Below are positions 18,755 through 26,911 of a stretch of DNA of 64,000 nucleotides, piece by piece. The stretch's first letter is position 1, and each line of letters opens with the position of its first letter. The notes beneath the pieces are model-generated. The model was not told the origin of the DNA. It searched no databases and saw nothing but the letters and a program-made list of their open reading frames with translations. A program made the translations under genes and the position numbers. Origin of the DNA: Pontibacter sp. Tf4 (lineage in GTDB: Bacteria; Bacteroidota; Bacteroidia; Cytophagales; Hymenobacteraceae); NCBI RefSeq assembly GCF_014212495.1, contig NZ_JACKZC010000006.1:248001-312000 (forward strand), read 5' to 3'.

Positions 18755-21448
18755 ATGACCTATATACCACTGGCCACTTACCGCCTGCAACTTTCTCCAA
18801 GCCTTAAATTAAAGGAAGTAAAGGCACTTATTCCGTACCTGCACGACTTGGGCATCAGCACCATTTACGCAGCCCCGTTTTTTACCGCCGCGCCCGGCAG
18901 CGAGCACGGCTATGATGTAGTAAATCCCCACCAGATAAACCCGGAAATAGGAACGCTGGAAGAACTGGAAGAGATTGCTGAAGAACTGCGAAAACGCAAC
19001 ATGGGCTGGCTGCAAGACATCGTGCCGAACCACATGGCCTACCACCCCACCAACGTGTGGTTGATGGATGTGCTGGAGAAAGGCCAGAAATCGAACTTCT
19101 ATACTTTCTTCGACATCAACTTTACCCACCCCGAGTTTGAAGGAAAGTTAATGGTGCCGTTCCTGGGCGAGCCGCTGGAAAAAGTACTGGAGCAAGGTCA
19201 ACTAAAACTTACCTATGATGAAACCGGCTTTCACATTGCTTATTTCGATAATGTGTACCCAGCAAGTATCAACTCCTACCCTTACCTGCTGCAGAAACTG
19301 GCTGATGAATCGGGTGATCAAACTATAGCAGAAAACCTGCAGCACTTAGAGCAAACTATAGCATCTGATAAAATTGACATTGCCCGCTGGCAACAGGCAA
19401 AACAGGCCCTGCACTCCACTATAAACGATAGCGCTGCTTTAGAGAAATTGCTGGAAACTATAAACGGCGATCAGAAGCAGTTGGAAGAGCTGCTGGAGTT
19501 GCAATTCTTTAAACTTTGCTTCTGGCAGGAGTCGCAGCAAAAGATGAATTACCGCCGCTTTTTTACGGTGAATGATCTGATCTGCCTGAGCATCGAAAAG
19601 CCGGAAGTTTTTGAAAAATACCATCAGTTCATCAAGCAGCTTTGTAATCAGGGCCTGGTGCAAGGGCTGCGCGTAGACCACGTAGATGGCCTTTTTGATC
19701 CGGATAAATACCTGGTACAACTTCGCGAAATGGCCGGAGATGACAAGTACATTGTGGTAGAGAAAATTCTGGAAGGTGAAGAAGTGATCCCCGACTACTG
19801 GCCAATACAAGGCAATTCTGGTTACGACTTTTTAGCGTGGGCAAGTAATGTAATGACCGACCCCGCAGGTAAAGAAAAGCTGACTGAAATATACCAACAT
19901 ATAGTACCTACCGCTACTACCGACTACGAAAAACTGGTGTTCGACAAGAAGCTGTACATACTGGAGAAGCGCATGCAGGGCGAACTACAGAACCTGCTGC
20001 GCCTGCTGCAACACCTGCAGATCGTGCCGGAAGAAGCGGAAGAGACATGGTACCATGCGCTGGCGGTTTGGCTGGCATCCTTCCCGGTTTACCGCGTGTA
20101 CGGCAACAGCTTTCCGCTGCCCGATGTAGCCCATGAAGAGATTGAAAAAGCGTATGCGACTGCACTGGAAAAAGCACCCGAACGACAGGAACAGCTCGAA
20201 GCCATCCGTAAGATTTACCAACCGGATTTAAGTGAACCGGAAGATGTGCTGCGTGACAAATTATACTTTGTGATGCGGAGCCAGCAGTTCACGGGCCCGT
20301 TGGCTGCGAAAGGGGTAGAAGATACCACCTTTTACAACTATAACCGCCTGCTCTCGCTCAACGAAGTGGGCAACAGTCCGGAGATATTTAACCTGCCGCC
20401 AGAGCGTTTCCACGAGCATATGCAGGGCCGGCAGCAGCACTTCCCGCACTCCATAAACGGTACTGCCACCCACGACACCAAACGCGGCGAAGATGCCCGC
20501 ATGCGTATCAACGTCATCAGCGAACTGCCTGAAGAATGGAAAGAGAATGTGCAGCAGTGGATAGATTTTGCGGTGGATGTAGCGCCGGGCATGGTGCCGC
20601 GCCGCAACGACCTGTACTTTATTTTCCAGGCACTGCTGGGTGTAATGCCAATGGATGAGAATGTTGACGATACGCTGATTGAACGCGTGCAGGAGTACAT
20701 TACCAAAGCCCTGCGCGAAACCAAAGCCCGCACCAACTGGACCAACCCGAACGAAGAGTACGAAGAAGCCACCAAAGAACTGGCCAGCAAACTGCTCAAA
20801 AGCAAGCGCTTTCTGGATATGTTTCTGCCGGTCTTCCGCAAGTTATCGCACTATGGCTGGCTCTATAGCTTAAACCAGTTGCTGCTAAAACTTACCTGCC
20901 CCGGAGTACCAGATATTTACCAAGGCTGCGAGTTCTGGGACCTAAGCTTGGTAGACCCTGATAACCGCCGGAAAGTAGACTATAGTTTGCGGCAGGACGC
21001 ACTCAACAAACTACAGGCTGCTGCTACAGGCAACCAGGCAAAACTACACCAGCAACTACTGCAGCAACCCGAAAATGGCAAGGTAAAATTATACCTGCTG
21101 TTCAGAACGTTGGCTGTGCGCAACAACTTCCGCGAGGTATTTGAGCAAGGTGATTACGTACCATTAGAAGCAACCGGAAAGTATAAAAACCACGTGTTGG
21201 CTTTTGCCCGGAAGTATAAAAACCAATGGGCTATAGTTGCTGTGCCGTTGCTACTCACAAAACTGACAGATGAAAAAGGCCTGCCGTTGGGTGAGCAGAT
21301 TTGGGGCGATACAGCACTTGTATTACCCGATGGCGCACCACAACAGTGGCAGGACGAACTGGGCAACCGACAGGTCACCGGCAACCTAAGATTAGCTGAT
21401 CTCACAGAAACTTTCCCAGTAGTACTTTTAACCGGAACAAACTTATGA
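18755..21448 (+). CDS. treY: Malto-oligosyltrehalose synthase
   Basis: 897-residue GH13_26 enzyme that turns the reducing-end alpha-1,4 bond of a maltodextrin into the alpha,alpha-1,1 bond of trehalose. Signatures: ATYRLQL (7-13), SPFF-like APFFTAAPGSEHGYDV (40-55), QDIVPNHMA (87-95), GLRVDHVDGL (nucleophile Asp308), IVVEKIL (Glu336) and THDTKRGEDARMR (Asp574). The long insert between barrel strands (about 165-290) is typical of TreY. The ATG follows the stop of the GH57 gene with no gap and its own stop overlaps the malQ start (ATGA), so translation is coupled. Product passes to TreZ. Confidence 0.96.
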   Translation: MTYIPLATYRLQLSPSLKLKEVKALIPYLHDLGISTIYAAPFFTAAPGSEHGYDVVNPHQINPEIGTLEELEEIAEELRKRNMGWLQDIVPNHMAYHPTNVWLMDVLEKGQKSNFYTFFDINFTHPEFEGKLMVPFLGEPLEKVLEQGQLKLTYDETGFHIAYFDNVYPASINSYPYLLQKLADESGDQTIAENLQHLEQTIASDKIDIARWQQAKQALHSTINDSAALEKLLETINGDQKQLEELLELQFFKLCFWQESQQKMNYRRFFTVNDLICLSIEKPEVFEKYHQFIKQLCNQGLVQGLRVDHVDGLFDPDKYLVQLREMAGDDKYIVVEKILEGEEVIPDYWPIQGNSGYDFLAWASNVMTDPAGKEKLTEIYQHIVPTATTDYEKLVFDKKLYILEKRMQGELQNLLRLLQHLQIVPEEAEETWYHALAVWLASFPVYRVYGNSFPLPDVAHEEIEKAYATALEKAPERQEQLEAIRKIYQPDLSEPEDVLRDKLYFVMRSQQFTGPLAAKGVEDTTFYNYNRLLSLNEVGNSPEIFNLPPERFHEHMQGRQQHFPHSINGTATHDTKRGEDARMRINVISELPEEWKENVQQWIDFAVDVAPGMVPRRNDLYFIFQALLGVMPMDENVDDTLIERVQEYITKALRETKARTNWTNPNEEYEEATKELASKLLKSKRFLDMFLPVFRKLSHYGWLYSLNQLLLKLTCPGVPDIYQGCEFWDLSLVDPDNRRKVDYSLRQDALNKLQAAATGNQAKLHQQLLQQPENGKVKLYLLFRTLAVRNNFREVFEQGDYVPLEATGKYKNHVLAFARKYKNQWAIVAVPLLLTKLTDEKGLPLGEQIWGDTALVLPDGAPQQWQDELGNRQVTGNLRLADLTETFPVVLLTGTNL

Positions 21449-22968
21449 TCATACCACTTCGCAGCTGCGGCATTTTACTGCACATCACTTCGCTTCCATC
21501 TAAGTACGGTATCGGTGATCTGGGGCCGGAAGCCTATAAATTTGCCGACCAATTGGAAGCTGCCGGACAGCGCTACTGGCAGATTCTTCCGCTTAACCCA
21601 ACTGAGACAGGCATGGGCAACTCGCCTTACAGCAGCCACTCTGCTTTTGCCGGTAACCCATTGCTACTGAGCCCCGAACTATTGGTGGATGATGGCCTGC
21701 TGGAGAAAAAAGATTTGAAGCACGACTATAGTTTCCCGGATGATAAGGTAGATTATGAAGCGGCTACTTTGTTCAAAAAAGAGATCTGGCTGAAGGCTTA
21801 TCTGAATTATGAATCCCAAAAACCAAAGGCCCTAAAGAAGGAATTCGATGCTTTTCTAGAAGAGCACAAAGACTGGATTATCGACTATAGTTACTTTGTT
21901 GTTTTCAAGGAACACTACGGGCTTAAGAGCTGGGTGGAATGGGACAAGGATATCCGGACAAGAAAGGAAAGTGCTATGCTGAAGCTTGCCGAAGAACAAG
22001 CTTTGAAGATAGAACAGCAACAGTTTCTGCAGTTCCTGTTTTACCGCCAGTGGAACAACCTGAAAGCTTACTGCGAACAGAAAGATATTCATTTTATAGG
22101 CGACATGCCTTTTTATGTGAGTCACGACAGCGCCGATGTGTGGGCCAACCCGCAGTACTTTAAGCTTGATAAAGACGAACGACCAAGCGCCGTGTCAGGC
22201 GTGCCACCAGATTTTTTCAGTGAGACCGGGCAACTTTGGGGTACACCGGTTTACAACTGGAGAGCGCTGGCCAAGCATAACTACGACTGGTGGCTCCGGC
22301 GCATCGACCACAACCTGCAACTGTTCAGCCTGCTGCGCCTGGACCACTTTCGGGCTTTCTCTGCCTACTGGGAAGTACCGGCTGGGGAAGAAACCGCCAT
22401 CAATGGGAAGTGGGTAAAATCCCCGGGGCATGAGCTACTTTCACTCATCAAACAGCACCACCCCGAAATGCCGATCATCGCCGAAGACTTGGGTGAGATT
22501 GACCAGCCGGTGCGCGACCTGATCCATGCGTTCGACCTGCCAGGAATGCTGGTTTTGTTGTTTGCTTTCGAAAGTAACGAGCATGCTTTTGAGAGTTCCT
22601 TTCTGCCGCACAACCACACGCAGAACAGTGTGGTCTACACCGGCACCCACGACAACGCCACGGTAAAAGCCTGGTTTAAAGATGCCAAAGCCGCCGACCG
22701 CAAGATGTTCAGCAACTATGTACACCAGGAAGTTACTCAGGAGAATGCCAATGAAGTGATGTTGCAGTTAGCCTATAGTTCGGTATCTCAGCTGGCAGTA
22801 GTTCCGGTACAGGATGTGCTGGGATTGGGTCATGAAGGTATTATGAACAAACCCTCTACTTCCAATGGTAACTGGCAATGGCGGCTGCAGAAAAATCAGT
22901 TTGCAGCAAAGTATGTGAAATGGTTGAGGCAACAGACCGATACGTATGGCAGGGTTGTGAACCAGTGA
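21445..22968 (+). CDS. malQ: 4-alpha-glucanotransferase (amylomaltase)
   Basis: 507-residue GH77 enzyme that moves glucan segments between maltodextrins, releasing glucose and building longer chains. Motifs: HITSLPSKYGIGDLG (13-27), GNSPYSSHSAFAGNP (58-72), DMPFYVSHDSADVW (220-233), LLRLDHFRAF (nucleophile Asp300), IIAEDLG (Glu347) and THDNATV (Asp403). Its ATG overlaps the treY stop by four bases. Last gene of the operon; it can recycle short maltodextrins left after TreYZ action. Length matches the family. Confidence 0.96.
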   Translation: MIIPLRSCGILLHITSLPSKYGIGDLGPEAYKFADQLEAAGQRYWQILPLNPTETGMGNSPYSSHSAFAGNPLLLSPELLVDDGLLEKKDLKHDYSFPDDKVDYEAATLFKKEIWLKAYLNYESQKPKALKKEFDAFLEEHKDWIIDYSYFVVFKEHYGLKSWVEWDKDIRTRKESAMLKLAEEQALKIEQQQFLQFLFYRQWNNLKAYCEQKDIHFIGDMPFYVSHDSADVWANPQYFKLDKDERPSAVSGVPPDFFSETGQLWGTPVYNWRALAKHNYDWWLRRIDHNLQLFSLLRLDHFRAFSAYWEVPAGEETAINGKWVKSPGHELLSLIKQHHPEMPIIAEDLGEIDQPVRDLIHAFDLPGMLVLLFAFESNEHAFESSFLPHNHTQNSVVYTGTHDNATVKAWFKDAKAADRKMFSNYVHQEVTQENANEVMLQLAYSSVSQLAVVPVQDVLGLGHEGIMNKPSTSNGNWQWRLQKNQFAAKYVKWLRQQTDTYGRVVNQ

Positions 22969-23600
22969 TTAAAGGGATTTATCTGATTTATCAGGATTGG
23001 GGCTTTTGCTATAGTTGCCAGCTATAGTTTTATAGTTGCTGCTTTAACACCCCTGTAGTCCCCTCAAGGGGACACTCCTGCTACTGCTATAGTTTGAACT
23101 ATAGTTCTATTGTTACAGACTGAGAGCAGGCAGGCGCAGCCTGACACAAGTAACTACAACCACGAAAAAATCCGATCTGCATTAACTAAAAGCAAATACA
23201 GAAACTATAGCTAAGGAAGCTGCTATCGAACTGATCTCAGTCTTTGGGTTGAGCGCCTTGTAGATTTCCGGTGCTGAAAGCATTGCGAGGCACGAGCAAA
23301 GGAAATGTACACCGCGCGATGCCCGAAGACGGGGCCTCCCGGCCCGGGAGGGAGCCAAGCAAACTATAAAGCTGTAGGCTCTTAGAGCTCCCAGGATTGG
23401 GTTAACTATAGAACAACGGCTTGGTTCCAGTTGCAATTGGCTTCAACTATAGCATCAGGCGCTAGCAGGAGCTGCGCACGCTGCTAGGTCTTTACAAACT
23501 ATAAGCCGAGATAGATTTCTCACTGCGTTCGAAATGACAAACGTGAAGAAATATAGATCTATGATATCCTAACTATAGCCAACGACAACAACAGACACAA
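22969..23600. repeat. Gene-free composite repeat block B
   Basis: Region downstream of malQ with the same modules and order as block A: 'tttatcaggattgggg' at about 22985, TAACACCCCTGTAGTCCCCT with AAGGGGACA at 23045-23074, the 320-bp core at 23111-23430, and the 'gagatagatttctcac' module at 23508-23539. Several CTATAG sites. No gene is supported. Confidence 0.75.
23111..23430 (+). repeat. 320-bp intergenic repeat, copy B
   Basis: Direct copy of the repeat at 1871-2190. The inner stretch 23240-23365, including CAGTCTTTGGGTTGAGCGCC, the AAAGGAAATGTACACCGCGC segment and the hairpin at 23335-23351, is almost identical to copy A, while edges and short internal stretches differ. That pattern suggests selection on structure or recent spread. 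Confidence 0.8.
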
Positions 23601-23757
23601 TCAACTTTCAAAGCCATCACCAGAAAACGCTATCAACTATACCTCAAAACGACAACAATCCCCAGCTACATAATTTGTTATGTCAGATAATAAAGCTATT
23701 TTAGAAGGGCCTGCGAGTAACATCCATGGCGCATCCTTCACCTCTAACCCTGAAACT

Positions 23758-24318
23758 ATGGCTTACGCGACAACCGACATTGCTTTGGGTACCAAGGCTC
23801 CTGACTTTGCACTGCTGGATACGATTACCGGAAAACTATTCTCGCTGCGGGATGTGGCTGGCACTAAAGCTACCGTGGTCATGTTTAGCTGCAACCAGTG
23901 CCCCTATGTGCTGCACGTGCTGGATAAGGTGACAGTAGTAGCAAAAGCCTATCAGCAGAAAGGCGTAGGCTTTGTAGCCATCAGTTCCAACGATGCCGCT
24001 ACACACCCGCAGGACGGACCGGAACACATGAAAGCACTGGCCCAACAGTATGGCTTTACCTTCCCTTACCTCTACGACCAGACCCAACAGGTGGCCCGCA
24101 CCTACCAGGCATTATGCACGCCAGAGTTTTTTGTTTTCGATGCAAACCTTAACCTTGCCTACCATGGGCAGTTCGATAGCTCCAGACCAAAATCCGATAT
24201 CCCTGTTACCGGCGAAGACCTGACAATGGTACTCGATGCGTTGCTGCAAGGAAAACAACCATCCGGAGAACAACAGCCTGCCGTTGGGTGCAGCATTAAA
24301 TGGAAGTATCCGTACTAA
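23758..24318 (+). CDS. Thioredoxin-fold (AhpC/TSA-like) redox protein
   Basis: Thiol-redox protein with LGTKAPDFALLDTITG, then VVMFSCNQCPYVLHV carrying a CxxC motif, and a later CTPEFFVFD cis-Pro region. The family ('thioredoxin family protein' with CNxCPYV) is widespread in Bacteroidota; the substrate is unknown. I place the start at ATG 23758 because homologues start just before LGTKAPDF; an in-frame ATG at 23680 would add 26 residues unlike the family. It ends inside the 3' end of the convergent transpeptidase gene (23-base overlap). Confidence 0.85.
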   Translation: MAYATTDIALGTKAPDFALLDTITGKLFSLRDVAGTKATVVMFSCNQCPYVLHVLDKVTVVAKAYQQKGVGFVAISSNDAATHPQDGPEHMKALAQQYGFTFPYLYDQTQQVARTYQALCTPEFFVFDANLNLAYHGQFDSSRPKSDIPVTGEDLTMVLDALLQGKQPSGEQQPAVGCSIKWKYPY

Positions 24319-25138
24319 CCGGCACCTTTTCGGAACTCTCCTGAATAAGTTCGGCCATAGCTGTGGCGTGGTCCAGGTAGTCTGAGGTATACGAGGCGTC
24401 GGCAGCATGAATGTACATGGCCGTTTTGTCTTTCACGGTATTGATGATATCCTTATGCTCCTGCATGGGCAGTGCCGGACAACCCAGGCTGCGGCCAAGC
24501 CTGCCGGTTTGCGCTATAATGTCCGGGCTGGCATACTCGGCGCCATGTATCACAATGCAGCGGTCCAGGGCATTAGTATTAAAACCTTCGTCCACCCCGT
24601 CCAGCCTGAGCGACAGGCCGTGCTTGCCGTGGTAAATACCCTGGGTCACATAAAACCCGATACTGCTCATATAGGATTTATCCTCGTTCGAAAAATTCTC
24701 GGCAAACTCTACCCCCGAGTTTCGGCCATGCGCTACATACGTGTGGTGCAGCAGTTTTTTGTTCTCCACATCCACTACCCACAAGCGTTTTTTAGATGAT
24801 GACTTAGTGAAATCCACCATCGTAAGCACCGGTTTCTCCGACAGCAGGCCATCGTGTTTCATGTTAAAGTAGCCCGTCAGCGCTTTTCTAAAGATCTCAT
24901 ATTTCAGTCCCTTCTGGGCCAGTTTCATCTCGTTATACAGGTTAAAAGCTACCTGGTCGAACTGCATTATTTTGTACCCCGACACATTGGTTTTGGAAGA
25001 GGTTTTGGTATTGGCTTTGGCCGTGCCCGGGCTCAGCGAGGAGGCGACCGGCGTAAGTATGAACGGGGCAAACAAAGGCAGTAACCTTCTGGCAACTTTT
25101 CGTTTACGCATCTGTAATTTCAGCCTTTTCTTCATCAT
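24296..25138 (-). CDS. L,D-transpeptidase (YkuD_2 type), secreted
   Basis: 280 residues: basic N terminus, hydrophobic stretch LLPLFAPFILTPVASSL (signal peptide or anchor), then a murein L,D-transpeptidase catalytic-family domain. Catalytic signature: IVIHGAEYASPD (His198) and GRLGRSLGCPALP (Cys220). Such periplasmic enzymes form 3-3 cross-links or attach proteins to peptidoglycan. Its 3' end overlaps the convergent redox gene by 23 bases. Upstream (25139-25338) it faces ppx divergently. Confidence 0.88.
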   Translation of the reverse strand: MMKKRLKLQMRKRKVARRLLPLFAPFILTPVASSLSPGTAKANTKTSSKTNVSGYKIMQFDQVAFNLYNEMKLAQKGLKYEIFRKALTGYFNMKHDGLLSEKPVLTMVDFTKSSSKKRLWVVDVENKKLLHHTYVAHGRNSGVEFAENFSNEDKSYMSSIGFYVTQGIYHGKHGLSLRLDGVDEGFNTNALDRCIVIHGAEYASPDIIAQTGRLGRSLGCPALPMQEHKDIINTVKDKTAMYIHAADASYTSDYLDHATAMAELIQESSEKVPVSTDTSI

Positions 25139-25288
25139 TCTGTCTCCTTAAGCTTTACTGCATCTATTAGTGTACGCCTGCCTGTTGGCTATAGTTTGTT
25201 GATGCCCTGCTTCCGTTCTACCTGTCTGCGCCGTATCCGGGAGCCTATCTGCTATCTTTTTGTGTTTTATGAAATGCTGTTTTCTGCC

Positions 25289-25296
25289 TATCTTTG
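25289..25296 (+). promoter_or_regulatory. Putative -7 box for ppx
   Basis: TATCTTTG matches the Bacteroidota -7 consensus TAnnTTTG and lies 43 bases before the TTG start. No well-spaced -33 TTTG is obvious. Confidence 0.4.
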
Positions 25297-25338
25297 ACTG
25301 TTGCGCACCGCATGTTTTACTTTAAAAGACCTACATAG

Positions 25339-26238
25339 TTGAAGTTAGCAGCCATCGATATAGGATCCAACGCCGTCAGATGTCAGATTTCCAGTGCCCT
25401 TAAGCACGAAGAGCAGGTTATATTCAAACGCATCGAGTATATCCGCTATGCGATCCGTTTCGGTGAGGATGTCTTTAACTCGGGCTACATCAGCGACCTG
25501 AAGATCCAGAAATTTGTAAAGCTGCTGCATGCCTTTCAGTTGCTGCTGGATGTGCACGATGTCGATCATTTTATGGTGTGCGCCACATCGGCGATGCGTA
25601 ACTCCCAGAATGCCCCGCAGATATTACAATTAGTGCAGGATACGCTGGGCATGGGCATTCAGGTGATAGATGGCGCTGCCGAAGCTGACCTGATCAACAA
25701 AGTAATTGTTAACTTCCTGGACGAGCGCAATTACCTGCACATTGATGTGGGCGGCGGCAGCACCGAGTTCAATATTTATGTGAACCGCGAAAAGGTAGCC
25801 TCACGCTCGTTTGAGCAGGGTTCAATACGCCACATGCACGGCCGCGACTCCGAGGAGCTCTGGAACAACATGCGCCTCTGGATCGAAGAAAACTCCCGTA
25901 AGTACCATCTTTCGCGGGCCATCGGCACCGGCGGCAACATCAACAAGATCCACGACTTAGCGGGTAAAGCGCCGGGCAAGCCGATCTTCCGGAAGCAGAT
26001 TGAAGAAGTAGTAGCCCTGGTTTCGAGCATGACGATGGAGGAACGCCTGACCAAACTGCTCCTGAACCCCGACCGCGCCGACGTAATTCTGCCAGCTGCT
26101 GAAATTTACCTCTCTGCCATGAAATGGGCCAAACTGGAAACGATGATGGTACCGAACGTTGGTCTGAAGGACGGGATGATTCACGCCCTTTACGAGCAGT
26201 TCCATCCAGAGAGGTTTGTGATCAGTGGGATTAGTTAA
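25339..26238 (+). CDS. ppx: Ppx/GppA-family phosphatase (exopolyphosphatase)
   Basis: 299-residue ASKHA-fold protein with phosphate-1 loop AAIDIGSNAVR (4-14) and phosphate-2 loop HIDVGGGSTEFN. It hydrolyses terminal phosphates of polyphosphate and, in some members, pppGpp. The short length means the C-terminal HD-type domain of long Ppx proteins is absent. The start must be the TTG at 25339: an in-frame TAG directly precedes it and the essential DIGSN loop begins only a few residues in. It faces ppk1 convergently across repeat block C, so synthesis and breakdown of polyphosphate are adjacent. Confidence 0.9.
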   Translation: MKLAAIDIGSNAVRCQISSALKHEEQVIFKRIEYIRYAIRFGEDVFNSGYISDLKIQKFVKLLHAFQLLLDVHDVDHFMVCATSAMRNSQNAPQILQLVQDTLGMGIQVIDGAAEADLINKVIVNFLDERNYLHIDVGGGSTEFNIYVNREKVASRSFEQGSIRHMHGRDSEELWNNMRLWIEENSRKYHLSRAIGTGGNINKIHDLAGKAPGKPIFRKQIEEVVALVSSMTMEERLTKLLLNPDRADVILPAAEIYLSAMKWAKLETMMVPNVGLKDGMIHALYEQFHPERFVISGIS

Positions 26239-26880
26239 GAGCTAACTATAGTTTCTCTTTTGTCATCCCAAGCATTAGTCAAGGGATCTTATTTGTCCTA
26301 TAGTTTCTACTATTGTCATTTCGAACAGAGTGAGAAATCTATCTCAAACTATAGTTTGTAGTTCTATAGTTGGTTTTGCCTACTGCTGGAAACAAGCCAT
26401 CATTCTATAGTTTCCTCCAACCCTGGGAGCTCTAAGAGCCTATAGTGCTATAGTTTACTTGGCTCCCTCCCGGGCCGGGAGGCCCCGTCTTCGGGCATCG
26501 CGCGGTGTACATTTCCTTTGCTCCTACGTCGCAATGCCCTGCAGGCACCGGAAATCTACAAGGCGCTCAACCCAAAGACTGAGTTCAGTTTGATAGATTA
26601 TGCCTTAGCTGTAGTTTATTTATTTGCTTTTGGTGGGAGCAGATCTGCTTTTCTCGTGGTTATAGTTTCAAAGGGACAGGTAAACCTGCCCTGTTCGTGA
26701 TCTGTAACTATAGAACTATAGCTGAACTATAGCAAAGACGGAGACTGTCCCCTTGAGGGGACTACAGGGGTGTTAAAGTAGCAACTATAAAACTATAGTC
26801 TTAATTATAGCAAAAAGCACGGATCCTGAAAATCCTTTCATCCTGAAAATCCTTGGGGTAGGGGCCCTATTTAGAGATTT
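26239..26880. repeat. Gene-free composite repeat block C (inverted)
   Basis: Between convergent ppx and ppk1. Holds the modules of blocks A and B in reverse order and orientation: TGTCATTTCGAACAGAGTGA onward at 26314-26345, the 320-bp core at 26392-26709, CCCCTTGAGGGGACTACAGG at 26749-26768 and an 'aatcctttcatcctgaaaatcc' module at about 26830. At least ten CTATAG sites. A 60-codon open frame at 26518-26700 lies in the repeat and is not credited. Confidence 0.75.
26392..26709 (-). repeat. 320-bp intergenic repeat, copy C
   Basis: Reverse-complement copy of 1871-2190 and 23111-23430. Hairpin core at 26466-26482. The GGAAATCTACAAGGCGCTCA segment (about 26550-26569) is identical across all three copies. 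Confidence 0.8.
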
Positions 26881-26911
26881 AGACAAAAACTCCGGAGATT
26901 ACCCCAGGAGT

